DNA of 64,000 bases. It comes from Actinoallomurus sp963736325 (GTDB taxonomy: Bacteria; Actinomycetota; Actinomycetes; Streptosporangiales; Streptosporangiaceae). The stretch lies in contig CAVTOG010000012.1 of assembly GCA_963736325.1 (NCBI GenBank), positions 1 to 64,000 on the forward strand. Reading direction: 5' to 3'. Shown piece after piece: positions 15,482-24,404 of the stretch; within the stretch, counting starts at the first letter, position 1; each line of letters starts with the position of its first letter. The translations under genes were made by a program, and so were the position numbers. Under the pieces are notes generated by a model. The model searched no databases and was not told the DNA's origin. It worked only from the letters and a program-made list of their open reading frames with translations.

Positions 15482-16645
15482 TCAGAAGGAGGGAACGGGA
15501 TCGAGGGCGGCGGTCTCCACGCGTCCGAGCGCCGAGCCGTCCGGCCCGCGCCGCGCGTACCTCCGCAGGAGGGTGTAGTTCACGACGACCAGCGCGAGGA
15601 ACAGCACCGAGACACCGGCCGTCACCGAGGCCATCGCCGCCGTGCTCATCGGGCGCACCGCGTCCTCGGTGCGCAGCTCGTGGTAGATCAGCCAGGGCTG
15701 GCGGCCACCCTCACGGCCGATCCAGCCGGCCAGCACGGCGAAGTAGACGAGGCCGAGGCTCCGCAGCAGCATCGGGAAGAAGAACCGGCCCGCCAGGGGC
15801 CGCCGCCTCCGCACCAGCTTGACCAGCGCGACCACCGCCATCCCGAACATCCAGAACCAGGCGAGCATCATCAGCGTCAGCATGATCCCGGCGAGCGCCG
15901 GTGTGTTCTCGCCCCCCTTCGCGTACGGGAACTGGAACACGCCGAACCCGATCGAGGGCAGGATCGCGGCCACGATCGAGACCAGGCCGTACCGCAGCGA
16001 CCGCCGGTACACCTCGTCGTCGCCGGTGTGCCGCAGATGCCAGCCGCTCACCCCCGCCACGAGGAACCCGGCGACCAGGAACGCCGCCGCGGCGACGTGG
16101 CCGAGCGGAAGCAGCGCCGCCGGGTTCGTGAACAGCCGTGTGGCGCTGTCGACGCGCAGGTCGGCGCCGGAGCGCAGGTACCCGACGGGATTCCGCAGGA
16201 AGCCATTGGCGACCAGGATGAAGTACGCCGAGGCGTACGCGGTCAGCGTCACGATCCAGATCAGTGCGAGGTGGGCGTAGCGGTTCAGCCGGTCCCAGCC
16301 GAAGATCCACAGGCCGAGGAAGGTCGACTCGATGAAGAACGCCACGAGCGTCTCCATCGCGAGCGGCGCGCCGAAGACGTCACGCGCGTGGTCCGTCAGC
16401 CCTGGCCAGTTCAGCCCGAACTGGAACTCCATGAGCAGCCCGGTGACGATGCCGACGGCGTAGTTGATGACGTACAGCTGGCCCCAGAAACGGACCATCC
16501 GCAGGTGGACGGCGCTGTTCCCCAGGACCGCGCGCGTCTGCATGATCGCGACCAGCGCGGCGAGCCCGAGCGTCAGCGCGACGAACAGGAAGTGTGTGCC
16601 GGCGGTGACGGCGAACAGCAGCCTTGCGAGCGTGAGGGAGCTCAA
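15482..16645 (-). CDS. cydA: Cytochrome bd oxidase subunit I (CydA), short-form
   Basis: 387 residues. Expected heme ligands can be placed: His in AGTHFLFVALTLG (b595), His in LPLGHVAAAAF (b558) and Met in AWFWMFGMAVV (b558). The GREGGRQPW motif contains the Glu and the signature GRQPW. The loop between helices 6 and 7 (Q-loop) is short, so this is a short-form or CIO-like enzyme, and the usual NGWMQ-P-G motif is NGFLRNPVG. The TTG at 16645 was chosen since GGAGG precedes it closely; a GTG at 16681 is in frame but without a ribosome site. No Rex-type operator (TTGTG-N6-CACAA) is visible upstream. Confidence 0.9.
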   Translation of the reverse strand: MSSLTLARLLFAVTAGTHFLFVALTLGLAALVAIMQTRAVLGNSAVHLRMVRFWGQLYVINYAVGIVTGLLMEFQFGLNWPGLTDHARDVFGAPLAMETLVAFFIESTFLGLWIFGWDRLNRYAHLALIWIVTLTAYASAYFILVANGFLRNPVGYLRSGADLRVDSATRLFTNPAALLPLGHVAAAAFLVAGFLVAGVSGWHLRHTGDDEVYRRSLRYGLVSIVAAILPSIGFGVFQFPYAKGGENTPALAGIMLTLMMLAWFWMFGMAVVALVKLVRRRRPLAGRFFFPMLLRSLGLVYFAVLAGWIGREGGRQPWLIYHELRTEDAVRPMSTAAMASVTAGVSVLFLALVVVNYTLLRRYARRGPDGSALGRVETAALDPVPSF

Positions 16646-16786
16646 CGGGCCTCCAGGGCCGAGTGGATGTGCGAACGTCACTCAACCCGTGCGGAGGGTG
16701 CCGGGGCGTCCGGCTGGGAGCTACATCCCGTGTACATCCAGGGAGGCATGGCGGCGGCCCGGCGTACTCCGTGGAGCGTAGGGCGG

Positions 16787-17461
16787 TCAGCCCAGCCAGC
16801 CCGGGCGCACCATGCCCGACTCGTAGGCGAGCACGACGAGCTGCGCGCGGTCGCGGGCGCCCAGCTTGGTCAGCACGCGGCTGACGTGCGTCTTGGCCGT
16901 CAGCGGGCTGACCACGAGCCGCGTGGCGATCTCGTCGTTGGATAGGCCTGCCGCGACCAGCGCCATCACCTCGCGCTCCCGGTCGGTGAGGGCGTCGAGG
17001 TTCTCCGAGCGCGGCGGGTCCTTCAGCCGCGAGGCGAACTCCCCGATCAGCCGCCGCGTCACCGACGGCGCGAGCAGCGCGTCGCCGCGCGCCGTGACGC
17101 GCACGCCGTGGATCAGCTCGACCGGGTCGGTGTCCTTGACGAGGAACCCGCTGGCCCCGGCCTTCAGCGCGGTGTAGACGTAGTCGTCGAGGTCGAACGT
17201 CGTGAGGATCACGACCTTGACCATGGAGAGGCGCTTGTCCGCGACGATCCGCCGCGTCGCCTCCAGGCCGTCCAGCACGGGCATCCGGATGTCCATCAGC
17301 ACCACGTCGGGGTGCTCGGCGACCGCCGCGTGGACGGCCTCCTCACCGTTGCCCGCCTCGGCGACCACGTCGATGTCGTCCTCGCCGTCGAGAATCGACC
17401 GGAAACCGGCGCGTACGAGGTTCTGGTCGTCCGCGAGCATGACCCTGATGGGGGAATCCAC
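16787..17461 (-). CDS. NarL/LuxR-family response regulator, TCS 3
   Basis: 224 residues. The receiver has the acidic pair in LADDQ, phospho-Asp in VLMDIRMPVLDG and Lys in FLVKDTD. The LuxR domain has LTDREREVMALVAAGLSNDEIA and TAKTHVSRVLTKL. The GTG start at 17461 has only a weak ribosome site. It ends about 140 bases before cydA on the same strand but that gap makes readthrough uncertain. The nearest kinase is at 18803-19930, separated by an MFS gene on the opposite strand; the pair probably works together and controls the MFS exporter. Confidence 0.92.
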   Translation of the reverse strand: MDSPIRVMLADDQNLVRAGFRSILDGEDDIDVVAEAGNGEEAVHAAVAEHPDVVLMDIRMPVLDGLEATRRIVADKRLSMVKVVILTTFDLDDYVYTALKAGASGFLVKDTDPVELIHGVRVTARGDALLAPSVTRRLIGEFASRLKDPPRSENLDALTDREREVMALVAAGLSNDEIATRLVVSPLTAKTHVSRVLTKLGARDRAQLVVLAYESGMVRPGWLG

Positions 17462-17541
17462 CCCCTCATCATCACACCGCCCGCCCCTCCCCGCCGATCC
17501 GGTGCGGCCCGAGCGGGACGTCGGCGTCTTAGGCTCGGTGG

Positions 17542-18798
17542 ATGCCGAGCACGAGAGTCTCGCTGTGGCGGGACAGGGACTTCCTGTTGCTGTGGAGCGG
17601 TCAGATCGTCGACGAGTTCGGTACCCAGGTGAGCCGGTTCGCCGTGCCGCTGGTCGCCATCGTCACGCTGCGCGCGTCGAGTTTCGGCGTTGCCGCGCTG
17701 ACCGCCGCCGGCGCCCTGCCGGTGCTGCTGGTCTCGCTCCCGGCGGGCGCCGTCGTCGACCGGACCCGAAGACGGCCGCTGATGATCGCCTGTGCGGCCG
17801 GCAGCGCGGTGGCGATGGGCTCGATCCCGGCTGCTTCGATGTTCGCGCAGGTCACGCTCGTGCACCTCTATATCGTCGCGCTCGTCGTCGGGATGCTTGG
17901 CGTGTTCTTCGACTCCGCGGTGCTGTCCCTGCCGCTCGTGATGTTCGGCCGTGACCGGCTGGTCGACGCGAACGGCCGGATGAACATCGGACGCGGGCTC
18001 GCCGAGATGGCCGGGCCCAGCGTGGGCGGTTTCCTGGTCGGCCTGCTCGGCGCGGCGCGCGCGGTCGGCGTCGACGCGTGCTCGTACGTGGTCGGGGCCG
18101 TGATGCTGGCCCTGATGAGGTTCCGCGAGCCCAAGCCGGATCCGCGGACGGGCGAGGCACGGTTACGCACGGAGATCTCCGAGGGGCTCCGGATGGTGCT
18201 GACCCACCGGCTTCTGCGCGTCATGGTCCTGTCCACCGCCGTCGCCGCCTTCATGCTCGCCGGCGTCAACGCCATCTGGCTGCTGTACGTCATCACCGAG
18301 CTGCACTGGAGCTACCAGGCGGCCGGCCTCGTCTACGGGCTGAGCCTCATCGGCGGGGTCATCGGCAGCATGGTCGCCAAAACGCTGATCGACCGGATCG
18401 GCATGAGCCGGGCCGTGATCCTCGGGGCGTTATTGTCCGCGCCGCTGGAGGCGGTCACCGCCCTGGTCCCGCGTGGACCGGCCGGCCAGTGGATCGTGAC
18501 GCTGGCCTTCACCTCTCTGACGACCGCCGGCATGGTCAACATGACCGCCGCGATGTCGCTGCGCCAGCTGGTCTGCCCGCCGGGCATGCTCGGCCGGATG
18601 AACGCGACGAGCCGTTTCCTCTCCCAGGGCCTGCGCTTCCTGGGCCCGCTGGCCGCTGGCGGCCTCGGCACGTGGGTCGGCCTGCGCGCCACCCTGCTCG
18701 TCCTCGCCGTGTCGACGCTGGTCTGCCCGCTGATCCTGGCGCTGTCGCCGATCCGGACGATGCGCGAGGTGCCGGTGCACGAGGCGTACGCGGCGTGA
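17542..18798 (+). CDS. MFS transporter (EntS/MFS_3-like exporter)
   Basis: 418 residues with twelve membrane helices. The start LWRDRDFLLLWSGQIVDEFGTQVSRFAVPL is the hallmark of MFS_3 transporters; the cytoplasmic loop has DRTRRRPLMI (motif A variant) and the second half has GSMVAKTLIDRIGMSR. Members export siderophores, macrolides or similar compounds by proton exchange. It is divergent from the response regulator at 16787-17461 and convergent with the kinase at 18803-19930 with a gap of only 4 bases. That placement suggests that the third two-component system controls it. Confidence 0.9.
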   Translation: MPSTRVSLWRDRDFLLLWSGQIVDEFGTQVSRFAVPLVAIVTLRASSFGVAALTAAGALPVLLVSLPAGAVVDRTRRRPLMIACAAGSAVAMGSIPAASMFAQVTLVHLYIVALVVGMLGVFFDSAVLSLPLVMFGRDRLVDANGRMNIGRGLAEMAGPSVGGFLVGLLGAARAVGVDACSYVVGAVMLALMRFREPKPDPRTGEARLRTEISEGLRMVLTHRLLRVMVLSTAVAAFMLAGVNAIWLLYVITELHWSYQAAGLVYGLSLIGGVIGSMVAKTLIDRIGMSRAVILGALLSAPLEAVTALVPRGPAGQWIVTLAFTSLTTAGMVNMTAAMSLRQLVCPPGMLGRMNATSRFLSQGLRFLGPLAAGGLGTWVGLRATLLVLAVSTLVCPLILALSPIRTMREVPVHEAYAA

Positions 18799-18802
18799 GT
18801 GG

Positions 18803-19930
18803 TCAGGCGGTCGCGTGGAGCGGGAGCGACGCCTGGACGATGAAGCCGCCGCCCGGGCGGGAGTCGGCGGCGAGGGTGCCGCCGACGGTCGCGGCGCGCT
18901 CGCGCATGCCGCGGATGCCATTGCCCTCGGTCGCCTCGCCGCCACGGCCGTCGTCGCAGACCTCCACGATCACCCGGTCGCAGGCGTACCGGATGAGCAC
19001 GGTCGCGGTCGCCGAACCCGCGTGGCGTACGGCGTTGGTCAGCGCCTCCTGGACGATGCGGAAGGCCGCGAGGTCCACCGGCGCGGGCAGCGGCAGGTGC
19101 TCACCGGAGACCGTGAGGCGCACGGGGAGCCCGGCGTCCTTGGTACGGGAGATCAGTTCGTCGAGACGGTCGAGGGAGGGCACCGGGCTGAGCGGCTGCT
19201 CCTCGTCGACCTGGCGGAGCACGCCGAGCGTCGTGCGCAGCTCCCGAAGCGTCTCTTTGCTCGCGTCCTTGATCGCGCCCAGCGCGACGAACGCCTGGTC
19301 GGCGTCGCGGCGATGAAGAGCGGCGGCGGCCTGCACGTTGATCAGCGAGATCTTGTGCGCGAGGACGTCGTGCAGCTCACGTGCGATGCGGAGCCGCTCC
19401 TCGGTGGCGCGCCGCAGGACCTCCTCGTCGCGGGTGCGCTCGACCTCATCGACCCGCCGCTTCGCCTCGCCGAGGTACGCGCTGTGGTAGCGGGCGACCT
19501 CGCCTGCGCACAGGACGACCAGCACCCAGGCCAGGACGCTGAGGAACCGCGCGACGCTGCCCGGCCCGACCACGAACTCCGCCCAGGCGAAGATGGCCAG
19601 CGCCACGGCGGTGCCGCCGTAGGCCGCGAGCCGCTCGCCGTTCGCGACGGCCAGGTAGGAGATGATCGCGAAGGTGATCATCTCCGGTCCGTCGGGGAAC
19701 GGCCCGATGTAGTAGTACGCGGTCGACGCGCCGGCCACGATGACCGCCGCGACCGGGAACCGGCGGCGTACGGACAGCGTGGCGGCGCCGATCGCGGCCA
19801 TCGCGTAGGCCTTGGTGTCCGACAGCGCGAACCCGCCCTCGTGCAGGACGGTGCCGATCACGACGACGACGCCGACGACCACGGAGAGGAGGACGTCGGC
19901 ACGCCGGCCGCGAGGGAGCTTGCGCACCAT
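18803..19930 (-). CDS. Sensor histidine kinase (HisKA_3), TCS 3
   Basis: 375 residues. The N-terminus starts KLPRGRRADVLLSVVVGVVV and carries about five membrane helices. The HisKA_3 box has phospho-His in RIARELHDVLAHKISLINVQ, and the HATPase domain ends with GNGIRGMRERAATVGG and GGGFIVQASLP. The start is ATG 19930. Its probable partner is the regulator at 16787-17461; the MFS gene between them runs the other way, so this is a two-component system split by an insertion or inversion. Confidence 0.92.
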   Translation of the reverse strand: MVRKLPRGRRADVLLSVVVGVVVVIGTVLHEGGFALSDTKAYAMAAIGAATLSVRRRFPVAAVIVAGASTAYYYIGPFPDGPEMITFAIISYLAVANGERLAAYGGTAVALAIFAWAEFVVGPGSVARFLSVLAWVLVVLCAGEVARYHSAYLGEAKRRVDEVERTRDEEVLRRATEERLRIARELHDVLAHKISLINVQAAAALHRRDADQAFVALGAIKDASKETLRELRTTLGVLRQVDEEQPLSPVPSLDRLDELISRTKDAGLPVRLTVSGEHLPLPAPVDLAAFRIVQEALTNAVRHAGSATATVLIRYACDRVIVEVCDDGRGGEATEGNGIRGMRERAATVGGTLAADSRPGGGFIVQASLPLHATA

Positions 19931-20121
19931 TGAACGGTAGACCAGCCGGTCGCGTGCTCAGAGCCCCGTGTGGCAAAGGGCTCTACCGGCTAGCAGGAAT
20001 GATCAGGGTGCGGCTGGCATGGCCATGGGAATGGGTGCTGGCAGTGCAGACTCCAGGCCGCGGAGCGCGCACTGTGGTGGATGTAAGAGACCAAGGACCG
20101 AATGTGAAGGGGGAGCGTGTC

Positions 20122-20331
20122 ATGTGCCGACACCGGCCTCCGTGCCCGAACGCGGACGCGCCCGATCATGTCGCGGCTCGTACACTCGTTCGCCACCCCG
20201 AACAGGGATGGAATCTGCTCTGCAACGGAATCGTGGTCTTCGACGACACCGGCGAACTCTTCCCTGACGGCCACACCCTCGCCCCACACCGCCCCACGCG
20301 GTCACCCCTTCCCCTGACCCCCGCCGCCTGA
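20122..20331 (+). CDS. DUF5999 family small protein
   Basis: 69 residues: MCRHRPPCPNADAPDHVAARTLVRHPEQGW then LLCNGIVVFDDTGELFPDG (shown in two parts). This matches DUF5999, a short conserved actinobacterial protein with an N-terminal Cys/His cluster (CRHRPPCP) that could bind metal, and the HPEQGW and LCNG(I/V)(V/L) signatures. The start is ATG 20122 behind GGGGGAG at 7 bases. The gene is alone and ends in a clear intrinsic terminator. Function is not known. Confidence 0.88.
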   Translation: MCRHRPPCPNADAPDHVAARTLVRHPEQGWNLLCNGIVVFDDTGELFPDGHTLAPHRPTRSPLPLTPAA

Positions 20332-20414
20332 CCCCAGGCAGCCCAGGCCGCACCCCGTCCCACGCGGCCACCCCGGAACCGGCCGGTCCACGGAGCACTT
20401 CCCCCCCTCGCTCC

Positions 20415-20436
20415 GGGGCCCGGCCGGCCCCTTTTT
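20415..20436 (+). terminator. Intrinsic terminator after the DUF5999 gene
   Basis: GGGGCC (20415-20420) pairs with GGCCCC (20426-20431) around a short GC loop and is followed by five T residues (20432-20436). It lies 84 bases after the DUF5999 stop and before the qcrB promoter region, so it isolates the two genes. Confidence 0.8.
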
Positions 20437-20565
20437 GTGCCGAGGTTCGTGTGCCGACGTCACGCCTTCTTGATTTGTGGCTAAAAGAGGCAGGCCGGTC
20501 GCTTTGCGTTACGGGCCAGCAGGTATCACTAGGAGGGAAGGCCGATACTCGAGGGCGGGGGGCCG

Positions 20566-22149
20566 ATGATGATCGACTTCGTCCGCGGGATGGACGATCG
20601 GCTCGGCGGGGCGGGATTCCTCAAGAAGGCGCTGAAGAAGGTCTTTCCGGACCATTGGACCTTCATGCTCGGCGAGATCGCCATGTACTCCTTCGCGATC
20701 ATCATCCTCACAGGCGTCTGGCTGACCTTTTTCTTCCACCCCAGCATGGCCGACGTCGTCTACCGCGGGTCCTATGTCCCGCTGCGCGGCGTCACGATGA
20801 GCAAGGCGTACGAGTCGACGCTGCGCATCAGCTTCGACATCCGTGGCGGCCTGCTCATACGCCAGATCCACCACTGGGCCACCGTCGTCTTCCTCGCCGC
20901 GATCGTCATGCACATGCTGCGCAACTTCTTCACCGGCGCCTTCCGCAAGCCACGTGAGCTCAACTGGGTGATCGGCGTCGTGCTGTTCCTGCTCGCGATC
21001 CTGAACGGGCTGTTCGGCTACTCCCTGCCGGACGACCTGCTTTCGGGCACCGGCCTCCGCATCCTCCAGGGAGTGATCCTCTCCATCCCGATCGTCGGCA
21101 CGTACCTGGCGATGTGGGTGATCGGCGGGGAGTTCCCCGGCAGTGAGCTCATCCCCCGGCTTTTCACCGTCCACATCCTGCTCATCCCCGGCATCCTGCT
21201 GGCGCTGATCCCGCTGCACGCGGTCGTGCTGACCTGGCGGCAGACCCACACGCAGTTCCCCGGCGAGGGGCGTACCTCGCACAATGTCGTGGGCAAGCCG
21301 TTCTGGCCGGTCTTCATCGTGAAGACCACCGCGTTCTTCCTCTGGGTGCTCGCCGCGATCGCGCTGCTGGCGACCTTCTTCCAGATCAACCCGATCTGGC
21401 TGTTCGGGCCGTACAACCCGGCCGCCATCAGCGCCGGATCCCAGCCCGACTGGTACATGGGCTGGCTCGAAGGCTCACTGCGCGTCATGCCCGGCTGGGA
21501 GATCAACGTATTGGACCGTACGCTCCCGATGAGCGTGATCATCCCGGCACTCGTGGTCCCGGGCCTCCTCTTCACCTGCCTGGCCATGTACCCGTTCCTC
21601 GAACGCTGGGCGACCGGCGACCACGAGGTCCACAACCTGCTGGACCGGCCGCGCGACGTCCCCGCCCGCGTCGGCATGGGCGTCGCCGGCGCGACGTTCT
21701 TCGGCATTCTGTGGCTGGCCGGCGGCAACGACATCATCGCCAACGCGTTCCACATCCCGCTGTTCGGCCTGACGTGGATCTTCCGGATCGCGGTGATCGT
21801 CGGGCCGTTCGTCGGCTTCGAGGTCGGCCGCAGGATGGCGCTCGGCCTGCAGCGCCGCGAACGCGGCACGCTCCGGCACGGCCTGGAGACGGGCATCATC
21901 GTCCGCCGGCCCACCGGAGAGTTCATCGAGAAGGAACGGCCGCTCACCTCCGAAGAGGAGGCGGTCATGCGCAGTCGGCGCCCCGTACGGCCGATTCCGA
22001 TGCCCCAGACGGACGCGGAGGGCGTCCAGTCACGGGACGCGCGGCGGCCGGTCGTGAAGCTGCGGATCGCGCTCAACCGGATCTACGTGGCGGACGTCCT
22101 GCCGCCGCCGGAGGAACGGCCCGCGATCAGCTCGCGCGACGAGGCGTGA
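20566..22149 (+). CDS. qcrB: Cytochrome bc1 complex cytochrome b subunit (QcrB), stand-alone copy
   Basis: 527 residues. The bis-heme His pairs are visible in RQIHHWATVVFLAAIVMHML and FTVHILLIPGILLALIPLHAV. The quinol-site motif is PDWYMGW, the actinobacterial version of PEWY, and the C-terminal extension of about 100 residues is typical of actinobacterial QcrB. It would oxidise menaquinol within a bc1-aa3 supercomplex. The usual neighbours ctaE, qcrC and qcrA are absent: both sides are unrelated genes. So this is probably a second, alternative copy, in the same 10 kb as the bd oxidase operon. The start is the first of two adjacent ATG codons. Confidence 0.92.
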   Translation: MMIDFVRGMDDRLGGAGFLKKALKKVFPDHWTFMLGEIAMYSFAIIILTGVWLTFFFHPSMADVVYRGSYVPLRGVTMSKAYESTLRISFDIRGGLLIRQIHHWATVVFLAAIVMHMLRNFFTGAFRKPRELNWVIGVVLFLLAILNGLFGYSLPDDLLSGTGLRILQGVILSIPIVGTYLAMWVIGGEFPGSELIPRLFTVHILLIPGILLALIPLHAVVLTWRQTHTQFPGEGRTSHNVVGKPFWPVFIVKTTAFFLWVLAAIALLATFFQINPIWLFGPYNPAAISAGSQPDWYMGWLEGSLRVMPGWEINVLDRTLPMSVIIPALVVPGLLFTCLAMYPFLERWATGDHEVHNLLDRPRDVPARVGMGVAGATFFGILWLAGGNDIIANAFHIPLFGLTWIFRIAVIVGPFVGFEVGRRMALGLQRRERGTLRHGLETGIIVRRPTGEFIEKERPLTSEEEAVMRSRRPVRPIPMPQTDAEGVQSRDARRPVVKLRIALNRIYVADVLPPPEERPAISSRDEA

Positions 22150-22152
22150 CGC

Positions 22153-23466
22153 TCAGCCGAGTGCCGCCTCGATGGCCCGATGGAACGTCGGGAAGGCGGT
22201 CATCATGTTCCTGAGCCGCTCGGTCGGGACCTCTCCGTGCACCGCGACCGTCAGCGCGCCGAGGATCTCACCGCCCATCGGACCGGCCGACGTACCGCCG
22301 ACGAGCCTGCCGCCGGCCTCGATCAGCTTGATGAACCCCTCGGACCGCTGGATCCACCCGCGCGTGTTGTTCGCCAGGTCGGTGCCGTGGACCTGGACGT
22401 CCGTGTACCGGTCGCGGGCCTGCTTCTCGGTGAGGCCGACCGCGCCGACCTCCGGGTCGGTGAACGTGACGCGCGGCAGCGCGCGGTAGTCGGCCTCCGG
22501 GCCGTCCTGGCCGAGGATGTCCCGCGCGGCGATACGCGCCTGGTAGACCGCGACGTGAGTGAAGCCGCCCTTGCCCGTGATGTCACCGACCGCCCACACA
22601 CCGTCGGCCGCCCGCATCCGGCCGTCGACGTCGACGAACCGCGCGCCCTCGTCCAGGCCGACCGCCGCGAGCCCGATGCCTTCGAGGTTCGTACGGCGGC
22701 CGATGGCCACGAGCAGGCGTTCAGCACGGATGTCACCGTTGACGACGAAACCGCCGTCGTACCGGACGCTGTCCGCCCGCGTGCGCGTACGCACCTCGAT
22801 ACCTTCGGCCTCGAAGACCTTCCGGACCAGGTCCCCGGATTCCGGCTCCTCCTGAGAGATCAGCCGGTCGGACGCCTCGACCACCGTCACCCGGGTCCCG
22901 AACCTCCCGAACACCTGCGCCAGCTCACACCCGATCGCCCCGCCCCCCAGGATGATCATCGACTCCGGGAGCTCCTCGGCCTCGATGGCCTCCCGATTCG
23001 TCCAGTACGGGGTGTCTTTGAGCCCGTTGATCGGCGGCACGACCGGCGCCGTACCGGTCGCGACCACGATCCCCTTCCGCGCACGGATCACCTCGCCACC
23101 GACCGTGACCTCACCCGGCGCCGTGATCCGCCCCTTGCCCCGTACGAGCCGTCCACCCTTACCGGTGAACCTGTCCACGGCACCTTGATCGTCCCAACCG
23201 GAGGTCACCTCACTCACGCGCGCGGCGACCGGCCGCCAACTGGGCTCGATACGCGCTTCCCCCGCCGTACCGGGAATCCGCCGCCCCTCGGCCAGCACGT
23301 CCGCCGCCCTGACCATGGCCTTGCTGGGGATACAGCCCCAGTACGGACACTCACCCCCGACGAGCCGATCCTCGACCCCGACCACGTCAAGCCCGGCCTC
23401 CGCCAGACCGCCCGCGACCTCTTCCCCACCAGGCCCCATGCCGATGACCACGACGTCAACGCTCAT
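22153..23466 (-). CDS. Pyridine nucleotide-disulfide oxidoreductase (LpdA/mercuric reductase-like)
   Basis: 437 residues. It has an FAD-binding GMGPGGEEVA near the N-terminus, the redox disulfide GGECPYWGCIPSKA (C-X4-C), an NAD(P) Rossmann motif GGGAIGCELAQVFGRFG, and the second FAD motif VWAVGDITGKGGFTHVA. The dimerisation domain ends with TAFPTFHRAIEAAL, where dihydrolipoamide dehydrogenases have HP with a catalytic His; here Phe-Pro stands instead. So lipoamide is an unlikely substrate; the enzyme resembles the LpdA/quinone-reductase branch. It ends 3 bases from the qcrB stop, in convergent orientation. Confidence 0.88.
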   Translation of the reverse strand: MSVDVVVIGMGPGGEEVAGGLAEAGLDVVGVEDRLVGGECPYWGCIPSKAMVRAADVLAEGRRIPGTAGEARIEPSWRPVAARVSEVTSGWDDQGAVDRFTGKGGRLVRGKGRITAPGEVTVGGEVIRARKGIVVATGTAPVVPPINGLKDTPYWTNREAIEAEELPESMIILGGGAIGCELAQVFGRFGTRVTVVEASDRLISQEEPESGDLVRKVFEAEGIEVRTRTRADSVRYDGGFVVNGDIRAERLLVAIGRRTNLEGIGLAAVGLDEGARFVDVDGRMRAADGVWAVGDITGKGGFTHVAVYQARIAARDILGQDGPEADYRALPRVTFTDPEVGAVGLTEKQARDRYTDVQVHGTDLANNTRGWIQRSEGFIKLIEAGGRLVGGTSAGPMGGEILGALTVAVHGEVPTERLRNMMTAFPTFHRAIEAALG

Positions 23467-23480
23467 GAAGACAGCCTGCC

Positions 23481-24296
23481 CTAGTTCCCGACGCTCTCCC
23501 GTACGGCCTCCTCATAAAGCCGCCGCACGTCATCATCGAAGTAGGCGGAGTAGGAGACCTCGTCCTCCGCCCCACCTTGCTCGTAACCACCGATCACCCC
23601 GACGACCTCGCCCCGCCGGGTCTTAGGGTCGTAGTGGGTGAGCCAGGGACTGCCACTGGTACCCGGCGCGTAGCCGTTACAGGCGAACCGCATCTGGTAT
23701 TTGTAGGCGCGAGTCGTCTTGTTGATGCAGGTGACAGGCTTGTCGGAGCTCGTAGGGTAGCCGGTGACCCGCACGATGTTCGTGTAGCCCTGCCCGACCC
23801 CGAGCAGGTTCGCGCCGAGGACGTCGGCGATATTCTTGCCGTTCAGCGGGTCGAGGATCGCGAAACCGACGTCGAGGTCAGGGTCAGAGCTCGTCTCCCA
23901 CCGAGGATCGACGACCTGCGCCTTGACCTTCCAGACCCCGTAGGGCGCATTCCCGTTCCGGTAACCAGGGACGAAGACGAGGTTGCCGACATAGCCCCGA
24001 CCCCGGCCGGCGTGGACACAGTGGGCAGCGGTGATGATCAGATTCCGCCCGGGACTGTCGACCGCACTGGCCGTACAGAAATGGTCACCTTTGGTGTCAT
24101 GCGAGAAGAGCGCCCCAACCCGCTTCCCGAAGAACGCCGGCTCCGCCGTCGGGGTACCGCTGGGAGGATGAGCCCGAAGGAACCGCTCCCGATTCCAACT
24201 GGAATCACTGGCCATCGGCCGAGGCGTCCCCGGCGACGCACAACCGCTGATGAAGAGACTCCCGACCACCAACCCCACCCACCGGCCCCTGCGCAT
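23481..24296 (-). CDS. Trypsin-like serine protease, probable lipoprotein
   Basis: 271 residues. A lipoprotein signal ends in ISGC at residues 16-19, so the mature protein would be attached to the outer face of the membrane by Cys19. The chymotrypsin-fold triad is visible: His in LIITAAHCVH, Asp in DLDVGFAIL and Ser in APGTSGSPW. The fold and motifs fit the V8/Glu-specific group. Two Cys pairs may form disulfides. It starts at ATG 24296 after a purine-rich leader. It borders the defence locus and its base composition is somewhat less GC-rich than the flavoprotein next to it. Confidence 0.87.
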   Translation of the reverse strand: MRRGRWVGLVVGSLFISGCASPGTPRPMASDSSWNRERFLRAHPPSGTPTAEPAFFGKRVGALFSHDTKGDHFCTASAVDSPGRNLIITAAHCVHAGRGRGYVGNLVFVPGYRNGNAPYGVWKVKAQVVDPRWETSSDPDLDVGFAILDPLNGKNIADVLGANLLGVGQGYTNIVRVTGYPTSSDKPVTCINKTTRAYKYQMRFACNGYAPGTSGSPWLTHYDPKTRRGEVVGVIGGYEQGGAEDEVSYSAYFDDDVRRLYEEAVRESVGN

Positions 24297-24336
24297 CGCA
24301 CCCCCCTCGCGCTTTCTTCCCGTATGGGGTAACTAG

Positions 24337-24362
24337 CGAACCTCCGTATTTCCCGAGGTTCG
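24337..24362. promoter_or_regulatory. 8-bp inverted repeat between vsr and the protease gene
   Basis: CGAACCTC (24337-24344) and GAGGTTCG (24355-24362) are perfect inverted repeats with a 10-base spacer. The element is 43 bases after the vsr stop and 40 bases before the protease start, so it may act as a weak terminator for the first or an operator for the second. No T-run follows. Confidence 0.35.
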
Positions 24363-24404
24363 TAGCGCGAAGCGTGAGCATGAAAGGTGCTCCGTTGCCC
24401 GGAG

